Of a stretch of DNA of 64,000 nt, positions 56,384-64,000 are shown in pieces (the first letter of the stretch is position 1; every line of letters starts with the position of its first letter). The position numbers were made by a program, and so were the translations under genes. Location: positions 381,253,601-381,317,600 of the forward strand of contig NC_090319.1 in NCBI RefSeq assembly GCF_040869045.1, given 5' to 3'. The DNA comes from Eurosta solidaginis (lineage: Eukaryota > Arthropoda > Insecta > Diptera > Tephritidae). Below the pieces are notes generated by a model, which worked only from the letters and a program-made list of their open reading frames with translations, was not told the origin of the DNA and did not search any database.

Positions 56384-57397
56384 TGTGATTGTGTGTGTAT
56401 TTGTTTTCGGTAAAATAAAAAGAGATATATGTACATACAACAATTTTAATGAAACATATTCTACAAAACCTTTTGGGCTTCAACTCAATCGCTCACAGAA
56501 TTGTGAATGCCAAAGCTTTTATGAAGCGAGCGACAGCTTTTAGTCATCTGTCATCACAAAAAATACAGCACTTCAATTAAAAAATACTTCAGCTCAACGG
56601 TGTCGCTGCCGCCAATAGTACTAACACTACTACTAAGCTTATGTGAGGCACTCAAAGCCTAATTCTGTCCCCAGTAGATGGATAGCTCTAAAAATTATCT
56701 AATAGCGATTCCGCTAACACAACGCGTAATACAGGCCATGACAAATCAGCGTCAAAAAGAGTACTATCACCTTTTCTTAGCAGAACGTTATCAAGCCTGC
56801 GTCGCATTTAGTCTCCCACACTGTTCAATACGAGGAAATAGCAGGATGCTCTTTCTTGTGTCCCTGAAACTATGTGATCCCTTTGCTCAATATTTACAAT
56901 GACCGTTTGTGCCGGAACAAAAATTTTGTTATGGGAAATTTTGTTTTGGAAAATTTTAAAGTCTTTCACAGACTGAATCTGATATATTTTAAAATTTTTA
57001 ACGTTACTTCTATGCTCACATGGCTTTTGGAAAATCATTTTTTAACCATAATCAGATTATAAAGTTTTTTCGGCAGCTCCTCATAACCTAAAAATGCTTA
57101 TTCATTTACGCGATTAAAATAATTGCCAAAGTTGACTTTTTTCGAAGGTTTGCATAATTATTTATTAGAAATACAATACAAATAACAAAACCTTTTGGTT
57201 CAAGGAAGCCTAAAATTATTCCTGCTCGTGATTAAAAGAAAACTCCAAAATACTCCCCCGAATTCAATATGGTTATTGAATTTACTGTAACAGAATGTAC
57301 AGAGATCAAATATAAGTATGACGATGACTCGAGGAGGACTTACAACGACGAATCACCCGATTGAAAAACTTCTCACTTGTAATATATTCAACTGCTT

Positions 57398-57430
<33 letters not shown>

Positions 57431-57649
57431 AGAAAAAAATGTGATCCCTTTCTAATACTTATAACAAAATATGTTTGAAAAAATTACACTTACATCCGTC
57501 AAAACATGCGTTCAGGGAGAGCATTCCAGTAATCAGAATGTGAACGAGATCAAATAGGGAAAATCCAAAATATAGTTGATTCATTTCTAATATAAACAAA
57601 AATTGTTTAAACCAAAAGACAGTTAAAAAAGGCAGTTTGGGTGTGTGAT
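56384..57649. other. Spacer with a 31-base poly-A run
   Basis: A31 at 57399-57429. No gene recognised in the rest. Confidence 0.45.
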
Positions 57650-57902
57650 CGCATTCCTTCACATCAGACTTAGAGGGAGAGAATTAGATTGAGCTAGAGA
57701 GAGGCAAGGAAGGAAAAAACGAAAACGGAGAAAGAGGCACATAGGGAGAGTAGGGAAGATAGAGCAAGGAATAAGAGGAAGAGGAAACGAAAGAGGCAGT
57801 GGTAGGAAAGATTGGGGGAGGAGGCGTAAGAGATAAAAACTTCTAAAAAATCCTGCAGATGGGCCAAAGCTAGGGCAGAACAACCTCTACCGGGTGTGCT
57901 AG
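57650..57902 (+). mobile_element. Helitron 3'-end fragment
   Basis: A purine-rich tract (the complement of the C/T tract in the other Helitrons) leads to 'gggcagaacaacctctaccg' and 'ggtgtgCTAG', close to the reverse of the 36.5-kb Helitron end ('gggcagagcaacgtctgccg', 'ggtctgCTAG'). The following base is A rather than T, and no 5' end is visible, so it is truncated or mutated. Confidence 0.6.
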
Positions 57903-58029
57903 AAATTTCACAAGTGGGTGGATTTTCTGGTATCAGAAGCAAATGGTGCCCTAAAGTTTGTATACCTTTATATTAAGTCGCTTTCATGTTTGTCCCGTCA
58001 TTTCCATACGAATTTTTGACCCACGGAAA

Positions 58030-59205
58030 AGTCTTTTTCGGTAACTTCCCGTTGAGCTAGCCACTTGATACTTAGAGCATAGTTCAGATCTGAGAGACAT
58101 TACAATGCAAGTGAAAAAAATCCGATAGGTGGCGCACGAATCGAGATATACAGAAAATTAATTTTAAAATGGAAATTTTTCGATTGACTTTTAGCTAACT
58201 TCTCGGTGATCCAGAGACTTGAAACTTAGCACATAGTTTGCGAGTCGATGGCACTACAATTCGTGGAAAACAAAATGCCGCCAGGTGGCAGACGAATCGA
58301 GATAAACGAAAATCCCTGAAAAAACGCACGGAATCTTGCGATCGATTTTTAAGTAACTTCCCGGTGAGCTAGAGACCTGAAACTTGGGCCGTGAGTCAGA
58401 ACCCGGCGACAATGCAATATTTGATCAAAAAAATTTCGCTAGGTGGCGTATGGATCGAGATATTAAGAAAATTAATTTTGATTTGCTAATCTTTCAATCC
58501 GTTTTTAAATAACTTCCCGGTGACCTAGAGACTTGAAACTTGGCACCTAGTTAGAGGCCTTGTGACAATACAACTTATAGAAAACAAAGTTCCGGTAGGT
58601 GACGCGCTAATTGAGATAACTACAAATCCCTGAAAAACGAGGGGAATCTTGCGATCGATTTTTGAGTAACTTGCCGGTGAGCTAACGACTTGGAACTTGG
58701 GCCGTGGGTCAGAACCCGGTGACAATGCAACATTTGATAAAAAAAAAAATCGGTAGGTGGCGCACGCGGATCGAGATGGTAAGAAAACAAATTTTAATTT
58801 GGGAATCTTTCCATCCATATTTAACTAACTTACCGGTTACCTATAAGCTTGAAACTTGGCACCTAGTTAGAGGCCTGGTGACAATACAACATATAGAAAT
58901 CAAAGTTCCGCTAGGTGACGAACTAGTCAAGATAACTGCAAATCTTTAAAAAGGGGGGGGGGGGCTCTTTGCGATCGATTTTTAAGTTACTTCCCGGTGA
59001 GCTAGATACCTAAAACTTGGGCCGTGAGTCAGAACTCGTTGGCAATGCCATATTTGATCAAAAAAATTTCGCTAGGTGGCGCATGGATCGAGATATTAAG
59101 AGATTTAGTTTTGATTTGGGAATCTTTCAATCAATTTTTAACTAACTTCCCGGTTACCTAGACACTTGAAACTTGGGACGTAAGTCGGAACCCAAAATTT
59201 CAAAT
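58030..59205. repeat. Alternating A/B dimer tandem repeat, about 8 units of ~157 bp
   Basis: Units start with 'taacttcccggtgagctaga' or a variant near 58040, 58195, 58352, 58510, 58667, 58830, 58985 and 59143. Type A has 'gggccgtgagtcagaacccg' and 'tttgatcaaaaaaattt'. Type B has 'ggcacctagttagaggcct' and 'acaaagttccgctaggtgac'. They alternate, giving a ~315-bp dimer. All units share 'aggtggcg' or 'aggtgacg' and 'tcgagat'. A G9 run at about 58955-58965 interrupts one unit. No coding capacity. Confidence 0.85.
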
Positions 59206-61451
59206 GCCTTTTTGTAGGCAGCACTAAAAAGTGAAAATAAAAAGATGATAAAAAAATGTTAAGCCAAAATTCTTTTACGAGAGCTATTGTTAAAGTTTTT
59301 AGTCAAAATTCAACAAGACTATGCCTGTATGAAAGGAAAAATTGCCTTCTATTTTTTGGTCCATTTATATAAAGGTAGCCCTTAAAATTTTTGTATCATC
59401 TTTTTTTTATAAATCAAACTCCATGCAATTGTGACAGTCGACAAAAAAGGCCGAAATAAAAAAAAACAGCCTCTCGCTATTTACTTTGCACAGTGCGGTA
59501 ACCCACTTAGCAAAAAGTTGCTAAATGAGACGAATGCTATTATTTGGCTTTATTGTTATTTCGCTGCAGCCTTATATACATACATACAAACACAAATATT
59601 ACTTGCGCCATAATCACACAGCCGTTGCGTGTTGTTGCTGTTGATTGTTGATTAAACGTGCGCCAATTTTGCACGTGATACCATTTGCATCCAAATAAAA
59701 TAAATAAAGAGACAACAAAAACAATAGCAACAATAACAACAGCTACTCAACATAGCGCAAACGAGTAGCGCTCCAACTCAAAAAGCTTAAGACTACCGCT
59801 GTTGCAACTACTGACACACCTCTCACCAATTGCCAAACAACTACCGCACAAACAACTGCCAATTGGCCAAGTTTTCAGTAAGATGCACGCAATGGCTAAT
59901 AAAATAGTCAAAATAACAACAACAACAAAAAAAAAACGAAAGAGAATATAGCGTAAAATAGAGGTGAGAAAAATTTTACAAGGGAATAAGAAAAGAAAAT
60001 TTCGAAATCATTAATGCCGCCGCCACCAACAACACCGCATGTAGCACAATCAAATTGGCGAGAGCAATTTTTATTTGTTTATTGCATTTTGTTGTTATTG
60101 CCAATTTTTTTTTATTACTAAGTCACTGTTTAAATTGCTGGCTTGCGTAAACAACGCGGCAACATGTAAACTTAAGGTTGGTCAATAGCCCACATTGGCA
60201 CCTGCATTTGTTTGGCCCGACTTGAGCTTGTAGGCTAAAGTAACAACAATAAAAAATAGTTGCTGCTGTTGTTAGTTAGAGTAGCACAAAGTTGCAAGAT
60301 AATAATGCGGTGAGTGTATGATTAGTTAGACTGACAATAGTGGCTCATAGGTAGAAGTCTTTGTTTTTTTTGGCAGGAAAAATGGTGATGGCATTTGTTT
60401 TGATGCCATTGGATTTTCATATATGGCGTGAGAATTTAATTAAGCTTTCTAAAGACTATTCCCAAAAAATATTTTTTTACTAACACTTCTTGGATTTAAA
60501 GTATATATCAAGAACAAATTTAATCAATCTGATTATTTCGATCTGAAATTAACTTCTTCGACGCTTTTATTTCGCACAATATATAAGAGCTATTTTTCTG
60601 ATTTTTCCTTTTGGCTCAATTTTTATTTTCGTACGTAAATATCTTCATATAAAAAGCAAAATTTATTCTGTTCTTTTTTTGTTGGATCTCCCTGAAGAAC
60701 GTGTAGGAGGATAACGGAAAATGAAAATTGTTGTCTTATTCTTATTGGCTAAAAAGCTCCAAACCGAACAAAATACAAGTCAAGCATTTGGCCCAAGTAA
60801 AGAATAAAAATTGAAATTATCTGCAATCCCTGCACTAAATATCTCCCAAATTTCTAGAAAACAAATACCAACAATTCCAACAGCGTTGCCACATAACCTC
60901 AAACGCCACATTTATACATATTTAATTCATATTACAGAACTCTTTAAACAACGAGTGGCGGTAGCTTTGAGTTAATTTGTTTTTCCTCTGCTTATGTATT
61001 TAATTTCTGCTCTCTTTGCAGTTCAGTTTTAATTTTTTTTGTTGTAAAACGAAACGCGAATGAAAAATATTTTTGATGTCTCAACTTGTTTACCATAAAT
61101 GCATGTGGTAAAAAATTTGGTATACAAAAACATACAAGTAAACAAACAACCGAATATTATTAAATAAAACCATATGATCTTTAGGATAGAATAATGCGCC
61201 GGTTTCAAGTCACATATCTGGAATATTTTCTGTGTAGCACTCGAAATATGATCACGTTTGCAATTTGAAAGGTAATTGATCAGCAATTTATGAATAACCA
61301 CAAAAATGAAGTGGCTTGAAAATTCACAAAAAGTTCACAATGAATGGCAAAAATAAAGTTTAATAAAATAAAATTTAAAACGTCTCTTCAGCGCCGCGCA
61401 TTCGGCGCATCGAAATGTGTGTGCGTGACAATGACGGATGACGTGTGGCAG
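59206..61451. other. Spacer
   Basis: 2.2 kb AT-rich, with (AAC)n-type patches near 59715-59745 and 59910-59935. Frames of 60-90 codons have no domain. Confidence 0.4.
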
Positions 61452-61512
61452 TTGCTGTTGTTGTTGTTGGGGAGATAGAAACAATCCCCGAAGGTTTTGG
61501 GGGGAAGCTTAA
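61452..61512 (+). mobile_element. Scrap of the GTT-headed dispersed repeat
   Basis: 'gctgttgttgttgttgggga' followed by 'ccccgaaggttttgggggga' matches the head of the repeat at 46143-46262 on its minus strand. Confidence 0.5.
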
Positions 61513-62030
61513 ATGAGATTAAATAAAATAATATAAAATGGAATAAAATAAATAAAATTAAATTAAATTATTTAAATTAAAAAAATATATGAAATAAAAT
61601 AATATAAAAAAAAATAAAAGGAGAGAAAATTGAAAATAAAAGAAAATAAAATGAAGTAAAATATATTAACAAAAAAAAAAAAAAAATAAATAAATAAATA
61701 AGAAATAATAAAATAAAATAGCGAGATAAAATAAATTGGAAAATTAAATAAAAAAATTATATATATACTATATATTAATATAAAACAAAATAAAATCAAA
61801 TAAAAAAATTAAAAAAATAAATTAAAAAGAAATAAATGAAGTAAAATAAAATAAAACAAAATAAAATAAATTAAAATAAAATAAAATAAGGTAAAATAAT
61901 ATAAATTTAAATAAAACAAATTTTAATTAAATTAAAGAAAATGAAGTAAAATAAAATTAATTAAATAAAATAAATTAAGATTAAATTAAATAAAATTAAA
62001 ATAAATAAAAAATTTAAAAAATAAATAAAA
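61513..62030. repeat. AAAAT-rich low-complexity tract
   Basis: About 500 bp of A/T with drifting 'aaaataaaat' units. HINE copy J begins at its right edge. The Phe/Ile-rich minus-strand frame is not a gene. Confidence 0.8.
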
Positions 62031-64000
62031 CAAGTAAGGAAGGCTAAGTTCGGGTGTAACCGAACATTACCTACTCAGTTGAGAGCTATGGAGACAAAAT
62101 AAGAAAAATCACCATGTAGGAAAATGAACCTAGGGTAACCCTGGAATGTGGTTGTATGACATGTGTATCAAATGGAAGGTATTAAAAAGTATTTTAAGAG
62201 AGAGTAGGCCATAGTTCTATGGATGGACGCCATTTAGGGATATCGCCATAAAGGTGGACCAGGGCTGACTCTAGAATCTGTTTGTACGATATAGGTATCA
62301 AATGAAAGGTGCTAATGAGTATTTTAAAAGGGAGGGTTCCTTAGTTGTATATGTGAAGGCGTTTTCGAGATATCGCCATAAAGGTGGACCAGGGATGACT
62401 CTAGAATGTGTTTGTACGATATCGGTAACAAATGAAAGGTGTTACTGAGCATTTTAAGAGGGAGTGGGCCTTAGGTCTATCGGTGGACGCCTTTTCGATA
62501 TATCGCCATTAAGGTGGGCCAGGGGTGACTCTAGAGTGTGTTTGTACGATATGGGTATCAAATGAAAGGTGGTAATGAGTATTTTAAAAGGGAGTGATCC
62601 TTAGTTCTATAGGTGGAAGCCTTTTCGAGATATCGCCATAAAGGTGCACCAAGGGTGACTCTAGAATGTTTGTACGATATGGATATCAAACGAAAGGTGT
62701 TACTGGGCATTTTATGAGGGAGTGGGCATTAGGTCTACGATATCGGTATCAAATGAAAGGTGTTAATGAGCATTTTAAAAGGGAATGGGCCTTAGTTCTA
62801 TAGGTGAACGCCTTTTCGAGATATCGCCATAAAGGTGGAACAGGGGTGACTCTAGAATGTGTTTGTACGATATGGGCATCAAATGAAAGGTGTTAATGAG
62901 TATTTTAAAAGGGAATGGGCTTTAGTTCTATATGTGAACGCCTTTTCGAGATATCGCCATAAAGGTGAACCGAAGAATTTTTCTTTAAACTTTCTTATTT
63001 CTACTTAACAGGGGTAACTCTAGAATATATTTGTACGATATGGGTATCAAATGAAAGGTGTTAATGAGTATTTTAAAAGGGAGTGATCTTTAGTTCCATA
63101 GGTAGACGCCGTTTCGAGATATCGCCATAAAGGTGGACAAGGGGTGACTCTAGAATGTGTTGTACGATATCGGTATCAAATGAAAGGTGTTACTGAGCAT
63201 TTTAAGAGGGAGTGGGCCTTAGGTCTATCGGTGGACGCCTTTTCGATATATCGCCATTAAGGTGGGCCAGGGGTGACTCTAGAATGTGTTTGTACGATAT
63301 GGGTATCAAATGAAAGGTGGTAATGAGTATTTTAAAAGGGAGTAATCCTTAGTTCTATAGGTGGACGCCTTTTCGAGATATCGCCATTAGCGTGGGCCAG
63401 GGGTGACTCTAGAATGTGTTTGTACGATATGGGTATCAAATGAAAGGTGGTAATGAGTGTTTTAAAAGGGAGTAATCCTTAGATCTATAGGTGGACGCCT
63501 TTTCGAGATATCGCCATAAAGGTGCACCAAGGGTGACTCTAGAATGTTTGTACAATATGGATATAAAACGAAAGGTGTTACTGGGCATTTTATGAGGGAG
63601 TGGGCATTAGGTCTATAGGTGGACGCCTTTTCGAGATATCGCCATTAGGGTGGGCCAGGGGTGACTCTAGAATGTGTTTGTACGATATGGGTATCAAATG
63701 AAAGGTGGTAATGAGTATTTTAAAAGGGAGTAATCCTTAGTTCTATAGGTGGACGCCTTTTCGAGATATCGCCATTAGGGTGGGCCAGGGGTGACTCTAG
63801 AATGTGTTTGTACGATATGGGCATCAAATTAAAGGTATTAATGAGGGTTTTAAAAGCGAGTGGCACTTAGATGTATATGTGGAGGCGTTTTCGCGATATC
63901 GACCAAAATGTGGACCAGGGTGATCCAGAAAATCATCTGTCGGGTACTGCTAATTTATTTATATATGCAATACCACGAACAGTATTCCCGCCAAGATTCC
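62031..64000 (-). mobile_element. HINE family 1, copy J, with expanded tandem block; runs off the window
   Basis: Starts 'caagtaaggaaggctaagtt' with the hairpin and sub-terminal repeat, then enters a long tandem block. After the block 'cgggtactgctaatttattt' and 'cgaacagtattcccgccaag' match the core of copies A, E and F, so the element continues beyond base 64000. Other copies carry 0-3 units. Confidence 0.88.
62105..63925. repeat. 130-bp tandem array inside HINE copy J, about 13 units
   Basis: 'atatcgccat' recurs at close to 130-bp spacing (about 62242, 62372, 62502, 62632, 62822, 62952, 63119, 63249, 63379, 63509, 63639, 63769, 63899). One unit is shortened near 62735 and one carries a ~37-bp insertion near 62975-63010. 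Unit types alternate in blocks that are repeated, which indicates multi-unit duplication. Confidence 0.92.

Noticed and set aside
62105..63925. CRISPR-like array (regular repeats)
   Set aside because: Units are contiguous 130-bp repeats with no unique spacers, inside a eukaryotic transposable element.

Overview
This 64 kb window is insect genomic DNA made almost entirely of transposable elements, tandem repeats and AT-rich spacer. I found no host protein gene that I can support, and no stand-alone rRNA or tRNA gene. The likely source is a true fly (Diptera), most probably a tephritid fruit fly. That inference rests on many dispersed copies of a DINE-1/INE-1-style Helentron-derived repeat (internal tracts resembling Drosophila INE-1, such as the 'catgtccgtccgtc' stretch), RTE-type and RNase H-bearing non-LTR retrotransposons typical of flies, and a tRNA-derived SINE. 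Species is not determined.

Layout. 1-9.6 kb: three HINE (non-autonomous Helentron) copies, one carrying a SINE with its target duplication; LINE scraps; a TTATCGAT-rich array; and an RTE 3' fragment between two opposed HINE fragments. 9.6-13.8 kb: plain AT-rich spacer. 13.8-19.5 kb: a LINE tail, an internally deleted RTE copy, a HINE, a full-length SINE with a 12-bp target duplication, fragments of two RTE families and a second TTATCGAT-like array. 19.5-24.2 kb: spacer and one badly decayed LINE. 24.2-31.5 kb: a nearly complete HINE, T-rich and pyrimidine-rich low complexity, a GTTACR hexamer array and a second-family HINE. 32.5-34.7 kb: a 329-bp MITE with an 8-bp target duplication, two SINEs, and a LINE split by one of the SINEs. 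35.9-43.1 kb: HINEs, one split by a Helitron inserted exactly between A and T; a second Helitron; SINE pieces; a LINE.

43.4-47.0 kb is the most striking part. A 371/375-bp inverted repeat, identical except for one 4-bp indel, encloses four nested layers: an old dispersed repeat, a hAT-like fold-back element with an 8-bp target duplication, an LTR with a 4-bp duplication, and a 5'-truncated LINE. 47.2-50.6 kb is a full-length RTE-type retrotransposon with a 16-bp target duplication. It has complete endonuclease and reverse transcriptase motifs and one visible disabling frameshift. 51-57.9 kb: more HINEs, LINE, SINE and Helitron remnants. 58.0-59.2 kb: an alternating A/B dimer satellite. 62.0-64.0 kb: a HINE whose internal 130-bp repeat has expanded to about 13 units with higher-order structure.

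How the parts fit. The RTE and RNase H-bearing LINEs are the kinds of elements that could supply retrotransposition machinery (the SINE depends on some LINE). Helitron and HINE copies depend on rolling-circle proteins encoded elsewhere. The nesting gives a relative age order. The related ~126-130-bp tandem unit in both the HINE family and a Helitron is the best lead for a previously undescribed relationship. All classifications come from reading the sequence and from remembered family features; no database search was run.
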